The notes beneath the pieces are model-generated. The model saw only the letters and a list, made by a program, of their open reading frames with translations, was not told the origin of the DNA and searched no databases. A DNA stretch of 64,000 nt from Bacteroidales bacterium (GTDB taxonomy: Bacteria > Bacteroidota > Bacteroidia > Bacteroidales > GCA-2748055): contig JACJXF010000007.1 of assembly GCA_020636775.1 (NCBI GenBank), positions 36,466-100,465 on the forward strand, written 5' to 3'. The position numbers were made by a program, and so were the translations under genes. Each line of letters opens with the position of its first letter. The first letter of the stretch is position 1. Positions 41,196 to 50,201 of this stretch are shown here, one piece after another.

Positions 41196-41759
41196 ATGAA
41201 TTGGAGAAAAATTAACCGTGTGATTCACAGGGATCTGGGATATTTCTTTTTTGGGATGAGTATAATTTACGGTGTGTCGGGAATTGTTCTGAATCACCGT
41301 TCACCCAGGGGGGATGCCAGTACTATTCGTCGTTCAGAATCATTTACCGTGGAGGCCCCGATAAAAAAAGAAGCCGTTGATAAATCCTATGTTCTATCCC
41401 TGCTGGCCGGATTGAATGAGACTGACTTTAAGCAGTATTATTTTCCTTCTGAAAATGAGGTAATGATTTACCTTACAGGTGGACACGTAAGTCTTTTGCT
41501 TAATACGGGTGAAGGGAGCATTGTAAAAGTTCGAAACAGGCCTGTTTTCAGGGAATTTAACTTCCTGCACTATAACAAACCAAAACAATTATGGACCTGG
41601 TTTTCTGATTTCTTTGCCGGATCACTGGTCCTTATGGCCTTTACAGGATTATTTATCCTGAAGGGAAAAAATGGGATTAAATACAGAGGAGCGATATTGT
41701 CCATAGCAGGAATTCTAGTCCCCCTTGCTTTTTTGTTTCTATATCTCTGGACATACTAG
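41196..41759 (+). CDS. PepSY-associated transmembrane protein
   Basis: A 187-residue inner-membrane protein. The N-terminal RKINRVIHRDLGYFFFG followed by YGVSGIVLNHR is the hallmark of PepSY-TM proteins. It has a first TM at about 16-32, a periplasmic loop of about 90 residues, and two further TMs at about 140-185, the latter containing the conserved LLMAFTGLFILKGKNG-like segment. Larger relatives serve in iron-siderophore reduction or similar electron transfer at the membrane. This one is a minimal version. Its neighbours are the lipoprotein and the large ABC gene. Confidence 0.8.
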   Translation: MNWRKINRVIHRDLGYFFFGMSIIYGVSGIVLNHRSPRGDASTIRRSESFTVEAPIKKEAVDKSYVLSLLAGLNETDFKQYYFPSENEVMIYLTGGHVSLLLNTGEGSIVKVRNRPVFREFNFLHYNKPKQLWTWFSDFFAGSLVLMAFTGLFILKGKNGIKYRGAILSIAGILVPLAFLFLYLWTY

Positions 41760-41794
41760 GATATTTATTGGACCCGAACTTTAATTAGCTCATG

Positions 41795-41802
41795 TAAATT
41801 TG
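41795..41802 (+). promoter_or_regulatory. Candidate -7 promoter element for the ABC transporter
   Basis: TAAATTTG matches TAnnTTTG and sits 88 bp before the ATG at 41890. A possible TTG is 24 bp upstream of it, slightly too far for a standard -33. Confidence 0.35.
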
Positions 41803-41889
41803 CATTCAGTTATCTGAATTATTCTTATATTGCTTCTTGCTTTTTTAACTGGCTTTAATAATACTAATTAACTGTAAAGTTCCACTTCT

Positions 41890-44800
41890 ATGAGTGAACA
41901 GATATTAAAGGCACTCATGCAGCTCTTTGCTATTGTAGCAAGGCCTGAGAGTAATGCACAAGACAGAAGGACTGTTGTAGAATCCTTTCTTAAAAGACAA
42001 TTAAACCAGGAATTAGTCGATGAATATCTTAAGGTATTCGACGCTTTTTATAGTCTTTACCAGGAAAAACAAAAAGAGTCAGACGCGCGAAGAAGGAGAA
42101 TCTCTGCAAGTTCAGTTAAGGTATTAAAGATTTGTTCTGAGATAAATGAGGAACTAGCCCAGGCACAAAAGATCATAGTTCTCATTCAACTGCTCGAATT
42201 TGTTAAATCGGATACAGTTGAAATTACCGATCAGGAGATGGAGTTTCTGAAGACCGTGGCTGAGAGCTTTTTCATTCCGGATCTCGAATATAAGAGAATG
42301 AAGGAATTTGTTCTCTTCAGCTTTGATGAAACACCGGATGATCAGGAAATTATGATCATTGACGGGAAAGAGGATGATGCCTACGCAGGTCTGAAAACCA
42401 AACATGTTAAAATTGATGCCCTGCTCGGACAGATTCGTGTTCTGAATATACAGATGGCAAACCTGTATTTCATCCGGTATATAGGACACAATGAAATTTA
42501 TATGAACGGGCAAATGCTTGAAAGGGAAAAAGTATATCCTTTCAACTACGGTTCGTCGATCAGAAATCAGCAGATCAAGCCAATATATTACAGTGATGTG
42601 GTTAGCCGCTATGCTGAAGATAAGATAAAGTCGAAGATCGAGTTTGCAGTTCGAAATGTTGAGTACCAGTTTAAAAATGGCAAGCTGGGTCTGCATGATA
42701 TAAGTTTTACAGAACATTCAGGAAGTCTTGTAGGTATCATGGGAGCCAGTGGTGCAGGAAAATCAACACTGCTAAACGTTTTGAACGGCTCCTCTCCTCC
42801 CACCCGGGGAAGTGTGAAAATAAACGGAGTGGATATTCATCATCAGAAAGATGAAATTGAAGGAATTATCGGACATGTTTCCCAGGATGATCTTTTAATA
42901 GAAGAACTCTCGGTTTTCCAGAACCTTTATTATAATGCAAAGCTTTGCTTCGACAATTACAATGAAGCCCAACTGGTGGAGGTGGTTCATAAAGTGCTTA
43001 AAAATCTTGGCCTTTTTGAAATCAAGGATATACAGGTTGGTTCTCCCTTAAACAAAAAAATCTCCGGGGGACAAAGGAAAAGACTAAATATAGCACTGGA
43101 ACTTATCCGGGAGCCTGCTGTTCTTTTTCTTGACGAGCCTACATCGGGTTTATCGAGCCGTGACAGTGAAAATATCCTTGACCTTCTCAAGGAACTTTCC
43201 CTGAAAGGCAAGCTTGTTTTTGTTGTAATACACCAGCCGTCGTCCGATATCTTTAAGATGTTTGATAAACTGCTTATTCTGGACACAGGCGGATACCTTA
43301 TATATAATGGTAACCCTGTCGATTCAATTGTGTATTTCAAATCCAGAGTACATCATGCCAACTGGAATGAAAGTGAATGCCATACCTGCGGTAATGTAAA
43401 CCCGGAACAGGTTTTCAACATTGTTGAAGCCTCGGTACTGGATGAATACGGAAAACTCACCGACACCAGGAAGATTAGTCCTACTGAGTGGAGTGAATTC
43501 TATGATCAGCACAAATCTGATGAAGAGGAATTGCATGCATCCAAAGAAGATCTTCCTGAAATTTCCTTTAAAGTCCCTGGCCGGCTGAAACAGTTCATGG
43601 TTTTTGTTTCCCGGGATGTACTAAAGAAACTCAGTGACACCCAATATCTTGCAATAAACTTCCTTGAGGCCCCAATACTTGCTTCCCTTCTGGCTTACAT
43701 TATTAAATACTTCAGTGTGGATGTGGCCAATGAATACGGATATACGCTCTGGGGAAACAGCAACCTGCCGGTTTACCTGTTTATGTCGGTCATTGTTGCC
43801 ATATTTATGGGATTAACAGTAAGTGCTGAAGAAATCATCAAAGACCGAAAAATATTAAAAAGGGAGGCATTTCTTAATCTGAGCTGGTCGGGATATTTAT
43901 TGTCGAAGGTGTTTGTTCAGTTTGCCCTTTCTGCCATACAGGCTGCCAGTTTTGTGATAATAGGCAATAGTATTATGGAAATTCATGGGATGTATTGGCA
44001 ATACTGGCTGGTATTATTCAGTGCATGGGCAAGCTCGAATCTGCTGGGACTGGTTATTTCCGACAGTTTTAAAACAGTAGTTACCATTTATATATTGATC
44101 CCTTTCCTGGTTATTCCACAGATCATCCTGAGTGGTATAATTGTCAAGTTTGAAAAATTAAATCCCAAAATATCAAGCCCGGAATCTATTCCCTTCTATG
44201 GTGAAATAATCACTGCACGTTGGGCATATGAAGCTCTGGCTACTTATCAGTTCATTGAGAATGATTACGAGAAAAGGTATTATGAACTGGATAAATTAAG
44301 CAGTAATGCCAGCTTTAAATCTGACTTTCTCATTAATGATCTGAATAACAAGCTTTCCTTTGTTGAGAACAACCTTGGTGATCCAAAGAGTGCTGCTAAA
44401 ATCAAATATGATCTTGAGCTGGTGAAGAATGAGATCATAAAGGAAATGGCGTACCGGAAAGAACTAAAAAAGGAATTCAAAGCAACTAACGAACTTGGAT
44501 TCCCTGATCCTGAGCGCCTTACATCCGTAACGCCCGATCCGACTGTAATCAAGGAAGCAATAAAATACCTTGCTACCATACGCGAATTTTATACCAAGCT
44601 CTATAAGCATTTATATAACAAGAAGAGCGAAATAAAGATGAAGGAGAATCAGGATGAAGTTGGAAGACTTAAGAGAAGGTATGCGAATGAGAGCCTGGAA
44701 GAATTTGTGACCAATAAGAATGAATATGAAAGGATTGTAGAATCGCAGGGTAAACTCATTCAGAAGACTGATCCAATTTATCTCGATCCCATGAATCCCT

Positions 44801-44985
44801 TTATCAAGGCACATTTTTACGCACCCCGAAAAAAGATTTTTGGTGAATACTACAAGACTTTTTGGATAAACATAATGGTAATCTGGGCGAGTATAATATT
44901 ACTTTACATTGTTCTGTATTACCGCCTGCTGAAAAAGGCACTTGATTTCTTTGAGAATCTTGAAATTGGGAAGAAATCAGCTTAA
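41890..44985 (+). CDS. Large ABCG-like ABC transporter with an accessory N-terminal region
   Basis: A 1031-residue half transporter. Residues about 1-170 are helical and resemble a TerB-like bundle (for example EITDQEMEFLKTVAESFF). Residues about 175-240 look beta-rich and FHA-like (ANLYFIRYIGHNEIYMNG). The ATPase domain follows: Walker A GASGAGKST (285-293), signature ISGGQRKR (about 391-398) and Walker B VLFLDEPTSGLS. A membrane part with about six TM segments (about 590-990) is interrupted by a long charged, coiled-coil-like insertion between roughly 780 and 970, before the last TM. ABCG-type arrangement (ATPase first). The substrate is unknown. Confidence 0.85.
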   Translation: MSEQILKALMQLFAIVARPESNAQDRRTVVESFLKRQLNQELVDEYLKVFDAFYSLYQEKQKESDARRRRISASSVKVLKICSEINEELAQAQKIIVLIQLLEFVKSDTVEITDQEMEFLKTVAESFFIPDLEYKRMKEFVLFSFDETPDDQEIMIIDGKEDDAYAGLKTKHVKIDALLGQIRVLNIQMANLYFIRYIGHNEIYMNGQMLEREKVYPFNYGSSIRNQQIKPIYYSDVVSRYAEDKIKSKIEFAVRNVEYQFKNGKLGLHDISFTEHSGSLVGIMGASGAGKSTLLNVLNGSSPPTRGSVKINGVDIHHQKDEIEGIIGHVSQDDLLIEELSVFQNLYYNAKLCFDNYNEAQLVEVVHKVLKNLGLFEIKDIQVGSPLNKKISGGQRKRLNIALELIREPAVLFLDEPTSGLSSRDSENILDLLKELSLKGKLVFVVIHQPSSDIFKMFDKLLILDTGGYLIYNGNPVDSIVYFKSRVHHANWNESECHTCGNVNPEQVFNIVEASVLDEYGKLTDTRKISPTEWSEFYDQHKSDEEELHASKEDLPEISFKVPGRLKQFMVFVSRDVLKKLSDTQYLAINFLEAPILASLLAYIIKYFSVDVANEYGYTLWGNSNLPVYLFMSVIVAIFMGLTVSAEEIIKDRKILKREAFLNLSWSGYLLSKVFVQFALSAIQAASFVIIGNSIMEIHGMYWQYWLVLFSAWASSNLLGLVISDSFKTVVTIYILIPFLVIPQIILSGIIVKFEKLNPKISSPESIPFYGEIITARWAYEALATYQFIENDYEKRYYELDKLSSNASFKSDFLINDLNNKLSFVENNLGDPKSAAKIKYDLELVKNEIIKEMAYRKELKKEFKATNELGFPDPERLTSVTPDPTVIKEAIKYLATIREFYTKLYKHLYNKKSEIKMKENQDEVGRLKRRYANESLEEFVTNKNEYERIVESQGKLIQKTDPIYLDPMNPFIKAHFYAPRKKIFGEYYKTFWINIMVIWASIILLYIVLYYRLLKKALDFFENLEIGKKSA

Positions 44986-45009
44986 TCATCTGTAGGGCTG
45001 GTACCTGGA

Positions 45010-45049
45010 AAAAAGAAAGAGCGTTGCAAATGCAACGCTCTTTCTTTTT
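45010..45049. terminator. Bidirectional rho-independent terminator
   Basis: A perfect 19-bp inverted repeat (AAAAAGAAAGAGCGTTGCA and complement) with only two unpaired central bases lies between the ABC transporter and the convergent siaC gene. The A-rich and T-rich ends make it work in both directions. Confidence 0.88.
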
Positions 45050-45073
45050 ACAACAACTAATAATTTTACAGTA

Positions 45074-45454
45074 TCATTCTACTATTTCAATCATTTTAAA
45101 GGGAACCCGGATAATTGATTCATAATCTTCACCGGCTTCCAGCATATCCTCATCATCTTCCTCATAATACCAGTTGATGATAACCTCGTTCGTACCTTTA
45201 TGAATGGTTTCAAGTTTCTTGAAAACATCAAGAATACATTTGGAGGAGCTGGTATTGAAGTATTCCAACTGAACATTAACCTGGGTAAGGTCTCTTGGTG
45301 CCTTGGCATATTCATCCAACCAGTCAACCAATGGTTTGTAAAATTCGATCGAATTTTCAGGAATGGACCGCCCCTTAATTTCAAATACTCCATTTGCTGA
45401 GTCAAATTTCACGGTTGGAGTTTTTGCAGTGCCTTCAAATGTAATTGCTTCCAT
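45074..45454 (-). CDS. siaC: SiaC-family regulatory phosphoprotein (DUF1987)
   Basis: A 126-residue protein matching the SiaC/DUF1987 family: FEGTAKTPTVKFD at the N-terminus, GRSIPENSIEFYKPLVDWLDEY, and YFNTSSSKCILDVF in the centre. Thr68 in that last motif coincides with the threonine phosphorylated by SiaB in Pseudomonas aeruginosa. There, unphosphorylated SiaC activates the diguanylate cyclase SiaD and controls aggregation. It lies 27 bp downstream of siaB. No siaA phosphatase or siaD cyclase gene is present in the window. Confidence 0.88.
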   Translation of the reverse strand: MEAITFEGTAKTPTVKFDSANGVFEIKGRSIPENSIEFYKPLVDWLDEYAKAPRDLTQVNVQLEYFNTSSSKCILDVFKKLETIHKGTNEVIINWYYEEDDEDMLEAGEDYESIIRVPFKMIEIVE

Positions 45455-45481
45455 ATAATTAACTTTAAATTATTTATTTCT

Positions 45482-46033
45482 TTATGATACAATTACTTCC
45501 AGATTAAAGAAGTAATATTCGTTATTATAATTATCAAAACTATACTCAAGTTTATTTCCGGTTTTTCTCGCAATATCGACCAAACCAAGACCTCCACCAC
45601 CTTTTGCTGATAGTTTCTGGTGGTTTAGAATAAACTTATACATATCTTTCAATTCCTCTTCTGACAGGGAATTTATTTTATCAATTTTATCCTTCAGGAA
45701 CTTAATCTTGCTGGAGTTTATAAAATTTCCGGTTGAAATTTTATAAACATTATTTTCCACGCGGGAAACTACAAGCACTCCAAATTTCGGATCAAAAGAA
45801 TCATGCAATTTATCCGGCAGTTCATCATTATGATGAAAAAGATTTTGCAAACTTTCGACCAGAACATTGTAAACTTTCTTTCTGACCTTAGCCTGTTCGC
45901 TCAAGTCATCAAGTTTAGCTTCAACTACCTCCAGAACATTACTAATGAGATCACTGGTAATGCTGCCTTTATAGGCCAGAAGAACATCTCCACTATTAAG
46001 CTTAGAGTAGTAATCGTTTATATCAAAGCTCAT
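45482..46033 (-). CDS. siaB: SiaB-family protein kinase
   Basis: A 183-residue protein with a GHKL-like ATPase fold. The N-box lies around LVESLQNLFHHND (Asn64), and the glycine-rich lid is SAKGGGGLGLVDIARK. It opens MSFDINDYYSKLNSGDVLLAYKG, as in other Bacteroidota SiaB proteins. SiaB phosphorylates SiaC on threonine. It is upstream of siaC with 27 bp between them, and a TATATTTG promoter candidate precedes it. Confidence 0.86.
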   Translation of the reverse strand: MSFDINDYYSKLNSGDVLLAYKGSITSDLISNVLEVVEAKLDDLSEQAKVRKKVYNVLVESLQNLFHHNDELPDKLHDSFDPKFGVLVVSRVENNVYKISTGNFINSSKIKFLKDKIDKINSLSEEELKDMYKFILNHQKLSAKGGGGLGLVDIARKTGNKLEYSFDNYNNEYYFFNLEVIVS

Positions 46034-46085
46034 CGAGGCTTTTTTTTCTATTTTACATCAGTAAACACTAATGGCTTTTGCTCAA

Positions 46086-46115
46086 CAAATATATAAAAAA
46101 TTTGATCTTATCAAA
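46086..46115 (-). promoter_or_regulatory. Candidate promoter for siaB-siaC
   Basis: The minus strand carries TTTG (46112-46115) and TATATTTG (46086-46093) separated by 18 nt, close to the Bacteroidota -33/-7 pattern, 52 bp upstream of the siaB start. The 275-bp gap to the rlmL-like gene's stop holds no gene and is extremely AT-rich. Confidence 0.5.
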
Positions 46116-46308
46116 AAAGTCAAATTGATTGATATAAAAATAAGTAATCTTTTTAGATCATTTATATAATTTGCTTTACAATTATAAATCTACAACAAAA
46201 TTATCTTTTAATAAAATGAAATTTTAATTCCTGCATTTTTTTTGGTAAAGGCCCGAAAATAATAGGATAAACAGGGTTTTATCATTATTAAATATCTATA
46301 AACACAGA

Positions 46309-47463
46309 TTAGGATTCTTTAAATACTGCCTTTTTGCTACCCTTATATATACTGAATTTTTGGTACTTGCATTTAATACTTCCGTTAATCAGTTCAATTT
46401 TCTTCTCAGGTTTTAATCCAAAGAACTTTAGGGCCTGAGGATTTCCACTTAAAACCCAGGCATCAAAGCCTGCAAAATTTCTTTTAAGTGTATCTCCAAT
46501 CCCTTTATAAAAAAGATTTATCTCTTCCTCTTTTAATCTTTCACCATAAGGGGGATTCATTATTAAAACGCCCCTTTCTTCAGATGTCAAAACATTTGCA
46601 AAGTCAATTTTGTTCAGTTCGATATCCTCCTCCAACAATGCTTTTTTAATATTTTTACTACTAAGATCAATCGCCTCAACGGAAATATCTGAGGCGTAAA
46701 TTCTTGTTTTTAATTCTACTGGTTTAAGTAAGGCATCTTTAACGCGAATAAAAAGTAATTCATCGTAATCTTTCCAGCTCATAAAACCAAACTTCTCCCT
46801 GAAGATTCCTGGTGGAATTTTTTTAGCAATCATAGCAGCTTCAATAGGAATAGTTCCAGAACCACACATAGGATCGATAAGCGGGACAGTTCCATCCCAG
46901 CCTGTCATAAGTATCATACCGGCAGCCAGAACCTCATTCAGGGGTGCCAGATACTGCCCGGCCCTGTATCCCCTTTTAAAAAGAGGTTCACCTGAACTAT
47001 CCAGTGAAATATCAACTCTGTCGATGGAAATATGCACATTTATAGTAATATCAGGGTTCTGAGTATTTACAGAGGGACGCAGATTTGTATGCTTTCGGAA
47101 GCGGTCGGCTATGGCATCCTTCACTTTCTGGGAAACAAAATGGCTGTGCTTAAAGATATGGGAGTTTACTGATGAATTGACCATAAAGGAATCCTTTACC
47201 GAAAAGTGATCCTCCCAGGGCATATTGTAAACGGCATTATATAAAGCGTTATCATCCGCAGCCCTGAAAGATTTGAGATTTTTCAAAATTCTCATCGCAG
47301 TTCTGGCACCAAGATTAACCTTATAAAGAATGGCCTGACTTCCGTTGAAACTAACAGCCCTGTTTAATACCCGTAGGTCTGTGGCACCCAGCTCCTTTAA
47401 TTCAGATACCAGAATTTCTTCCAGACCGAACAGGGTTGTGGCAATGAAGGCATTTTCTTTCAT
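46309..47463 (-). CDS. rlmL: THUMP-domain RNA guanine-N2 methyltransferase (RlmL N-domain type)
   Basis: A 384-residue SAM-dependent methyltransferase. The N-terminal ferredoxin-like and THUMP part (about 1-160, FIATTLFGLEEILVSELKELG) precedes a Rossmann domain with LIDPMCGSGTIPIEAA (SAM motif) and LIMNPPYGERL (catalytic motif IV). It corresponds to the first half of E. coli RlmL, which makes m2G2445 in 23S rRNA. Related TrmN-type tRNA enzymes have the same fold, so the target is likely but not certain. Its ATG overlaps the stop of the upstream NadR-like gene by one base. Confidence 0.86.
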   Translation of the reverse strand: MKENAFIATTLFGLEEILVSELKELGATDLRVLNRAVSFNGSQAILYKVNLGARTAMRILKNLKSFRAADDNALYNAVYNMPWEDHFSVKDSFMVNSSVNSHIFKHSHFVSQKVKDAIADRFRKHTNLRPSVNTQNPDITINVHISIDRVDISLDSSGEPLFKRGYRAGQYLAPLNEVLAAGMILMTGWDGTVPLIDPMCGSGTIPIEAAMIAKKIPPGIFREKFGFMSWKDYDELLFIRVKDALLKPVELKTRIYASDISVEAIDLSSKNIKKALLEEDIELNKIDFANVLTSEERGVLIMNPPYGERLKEEEINLFYKGIGDTLKRNFAGFDAWVLSGNPQALKFFGLKPEKKIELINGSIKCKYQKFSIYKGSKKAVFKES

Positions 47464-47984
47464 TATTTTCTGCTAAAATGATTATGAACTGCTGCGGTAG
47501 CATTCAAAAGCCTTAACTCTCCGCTACCTCCAATTTTACAAAATTTTGCCGGAATAGCTTGTATTTCCTCAAGGTATCTTTTCATCAGATAATTCCGCTT
47601 TTCACCACCATTCTCCCTCAGGGGATCAGGAACCCAGGGAATATCAGGCTCACACAATAGGTAAAGATCTACGATATCAGCCATTAACTCCTCTTCAATC
47701 CAGTCAGGACAGTTTCCATACACTTCCAGAAACCATACCCTGGTTATAATTAGCCAGGTATCGAGAATAAGATATTCCTTCCCGGATTGCTCTGCCATTT
47801 TTCTTCTTTCAATCTGAGTGCTGGCAATATGCAGCAGGTCGTCATATGTATAAGGTCTTTGCAGTTTTCCAATATACTCGCGGGCATATTCCGGAATCCA
47901 GTCGCAGTTCAACTGTTTTGCCAGATATTCTGAAATAACTGTTTTTCCGGTGGATTCGGGTCCGGTAACCGCAATGATTTTCAA
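47463..47984 (-). CDS. nadR: NadR-type nicotinamide riboside kinase
   Basis: A P-loop kinase of about 173 residues. Walker A is TGPESTGKT, followed by WIPEYAREYI, a nicotinamide-riboside-kinase signature, and later LYLLCEPDIPWVPDPLRE. It matches the C-terminal kinase domain of NadR and phosphorylates nicotinamide riboside to NMN. I prefer the TTG at 47984, which overlaps the pnuC TGA as TTGA; an upstream GTG at 48017 would add 11 residues and a 37-bp overlap. The repressor and adenylyltransferase domains of full NadR are absent. It forms a salvage pair with pnuC. Confidence 0.85.
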   Translation of the reverse strand: MKIIAVTGPESTGKTVISEYLAKQLNCDWIPEYAREYIGKLQRPYTYDDLLHIASTQIERRKMAEQSGKEYLILDTWLIITRVWFLEVYGNCPDWIEEELMADIVDLYLLCEPDIPWVPDPLRENGGEKRNYLMKRYLEEIQAIPAKFCKIGGSGELRLLNATAAVHNHFSRK

Positions 47985-48574
47985 TTTTCCGAATTTTTTA
48001 TAAACTCCTTCTTCCACTCAAAATATCCATAAACTGCCATGGCTGTATAGACCGTGAATAAAAGTATAGTTGGAAACAATCCCTTACTAATATAAGTTCC
48101 TATTGAAACCAGGTCAACCACAATCCAGATAAGCCAGTGTTCCAGATATTTCCGGGCAAGCATCCAGGTGGCCACCACGCTTCCTGCTGTTGTAAATGCA
48201 TCCCAGAATGGTAATGGTGAATCTGTGAAATCCCTGAGTATAAAACCGGATATCAGGGTAAGCGCCAGTACGATAAGCACAATAAAAATCCAGCCAACCG
48301 GCCGAATTCTGATGACCGGTAAGCCGGGTTTATCTTTATCCCCTCCCCTGAGCCAGAAATACCAACCATAGATACTTATGCCAAAATAATATATCTGCAA
48401 ACTCATGTCTGCATAGAATTTGGTCTGAAAAAAAACCACTATATACAATAGTGAAGTTACGATTCCCCAGGGCCAGAGCCAGATATTTTGCTTAATCGAA
48501 AAATAGAGATAAATCAGGCCGGTTACAACTCCCAATATTTCAATGAAAAGCTCTGAGTAAAAAAATTCAGGCAT
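47981..48574 (-). CDS. pnuC: PnuC-family nicotinamide riboside transporter
   Basis: A 197-residue membrane protein with seven hydrophobic segments. It has the PnuC signature WLRGG with the preceding SIYGWYFW, and WDAFTTAGSVVATWMLARKYLEHWLIWIVVD, the helix-pair motif involved in substrate binding. PnuC transports nicotinamide riboside by facilitated diffusion, pulled by phosphorylation by the kinase that follows it here. Thiamine-transporting relatives exist, but the neighbouring NadR-type kinase makes nicotinamide riboside the better guess. Confidence 0.9.
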   Translation of the reverse strand: MPEFFYSELFIEILGVVTGLIYLYFSIKQNIWLWPWGIVTSLLYIVVFFQTKFYADMSLQIYYFGISIYGWYFWLRGGDKDKPGLPVIRIRPVGWIFIVLIVLALTLISGFILRDFTDSPLPFWDAFTTAGSVVATWMLARKYLEHWLIWIVVDLVSIGTYISKGLFPTILLFTVYTAMAVYGYFEWKKEFIKNSEN

Positions 48575-48592
48575 GGTATTCCGTTTCCATTA

Positions 48593-50191
48593 TCAGGGTT
48601 TTAAAGCTTCAAGCTTCTTCTCATACAAATTTCCTTCTTCCATAACCTGCACAGCGCGTTTAAATATGGGATCCGACTCGTTGTATATCTGGAAAAATTC
48701 AGATGTTTCCCAGATATCTCTTGCCAAATAAGCCTTACAGAGATGGCGGATCATATATTCGCTTTTTCGGAAATCATTTTCATTGTAACTCACTCCTTCA
48801 TCTTCAGCATATTCAATTAGTGAGTTTAGCATTTCTTCTGAAACGGTGAAAGATTTTCTAAATTCGTTGAAACCGGGATAAGCAGCTTTCAGCTTACTTC
48901 TGTTTTTATCCCCGTAATTGAGAATAAACTGATTTAAAATCCCTTTACTGATAAGGTCTCTGTAGTATCCTGAAAAGTAGGATGTATCGTAGGAGACAAA
49001 ATAATCCGGCATAATTCCGCCTCCCCCGTAAACCACCCTGTTTTTATTTAAAGTCCGGTATTTAAGGGAATCAGGAAAAGAAAAAACAGCAGTATCAGCA
49101 TACTGAGTACTAAAAAATCTTTCAGTAATTTCTTTTGAATATTCATCAAATCCCTTATCGTAGGGCTTCTGTATTAAACGGCCTGTGGGAGTATAGTATT
49201 TAGCTATTGTAAGCCGGATCATAGATCCGTCCATCAGTCCAAAAGGTTGCTGAACAAGGCCTTTGCCAAATGAGCGCCTGCCCACAATTACTGCACGATC
49301 AAGATCCTGAAGAGCTCCGGCGACAATTTCACTGGCAGAAGCTGAGCTTTCGTCGATCATCACCACCAGCTTTCCCTTTTGAAATTCTCCCCTGTCGGTA
49401 GAATAATAATTATGCCTGGGATTTTTTGCTCCTTCCGTGTAAACTAAAAGATTTTTACCATCGATAAACTGGTCAGCAAGTTCAACGGCAATTCGCAGGT
49501 ACCCTCCTCCGTTGCCTGAAAGGTCAAGTATAAGATTCTGAAGCCCCTGCTTTTCAAGTTTTGAAATGGCATTATAAAACTCATCAACAGATGTCATCGA
49601 AAATCTGGATAGTTTGATATAACCGGTCTTATCGTCAACCATGTATGAAGCATCGATACTATAAATTGGGATTTCATCCCGGGTAATTGTAAAATCAAGA
49701 AGTCCTTGCACATTTCTTCTGGCGATACTTACCTGTACTTTGCTTCCCTTTTTCCCCTTAAGCTTTTTCTGAACATCGGTATTTGTAATTCCGGTACCCG
49801 CGACTGTAAGGCTGTCAATTTTCACAATCCTGTCGCCTCCCCTTATTCCTACCCGCTCTGCAGGTCCGCCTGAGATTGTATTAATGATAAAAATAGTATC
49901 CTTCATTATATTGAAACTCACGCCAATACCTTCGAAGTTCCCATCCAGCGGCTCCTGCATTGCTTTCACTTCATCTTTACTCAGGTAGGAAGAGTGCGGA
50001 TCGAGGTCGTGCAACATCTGAACTATAACCTCCTCAACAAACTTATCTTCGTTGATGGTGTCGACGTAATAGTTGGATATTTTTTCAAATACCTCACCGA
50101 ACTTAAGCGACTGAGTTGAGATCTGAGCCTGCGATGAAAATATACAAACAGCAGAAATTAATATACTTATAATGATTTTCCGTGAATTCAT
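48593..50191 (-). CDS. C-terminal processing peptidase (S41 family) with PDZ
   Basis: An exported serine protease of about 532 residues. I start at the ATG at 50191 (MNSRKIIISILIS, a signal peptide ending SSQAQ); a longer frame from 50245 would run into guaA. A PDZ domain (about 80-170, with GGPAERVGIRGGDRIVKID) is followed by the S41 core: LILDLSGNGGGYL, the catalytic Ser in IDESSASASEIVAG and the general-base Lys in RRSFGKGLVQQ. Such Ctp/Prc/Tsp-type enzymes trim periplasmic proteins from their C-termini. It follows guaA by 10 bp. Confidence 0.92.
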   Translation of the reverse strand: MNSRKIIISILISAVCIFSSQAQISTQSLKFGEVFEKISNYYVDTINEDKFVEEVIVQMLHDLDPHSSYLSKDEVKAMQEPLDGNFEGIGVSFNIMKDTIFIINTISGGPAERVGIRGGDRIVKIDSLTVAGTGITNTDVQKKLKGKKGSKVQVSIARRNVQGLLDFTITRDEIPIYSIDASYMVDDKTGYIKLSRFSMTSVDEFYNAISKLEKQGLQNLILDLSGNGGGYLRIAVELADQFIDGKNLLVYTEGAKNPRHNYYSTDRGEFQKGKLVVMIDESSASASEIVAGALQDLDRAVIVGRRSFGKGLVQQPFGLMDGSMIRLTIAKYYTPTGRLIQKPYDKGFDEYSKEITERFFSTQYADTAVFSFPDSLKYRTLNKNRVVYGGGGIMPDYFVSYDTSYFSGYYRDLISKGILNQFILNYGDKNRSKLKAAYPGFNEFRKSFTVSEEMLNSLIEYAEDEGVSYNENDFRKSEYMIRHLCKAYLARDIWETSEFFQIYNESDPIFKRAVQVMEEGNLYEKKLEALKP

Positions 50192-50201
50192 AGTTTTGTT
50201 T

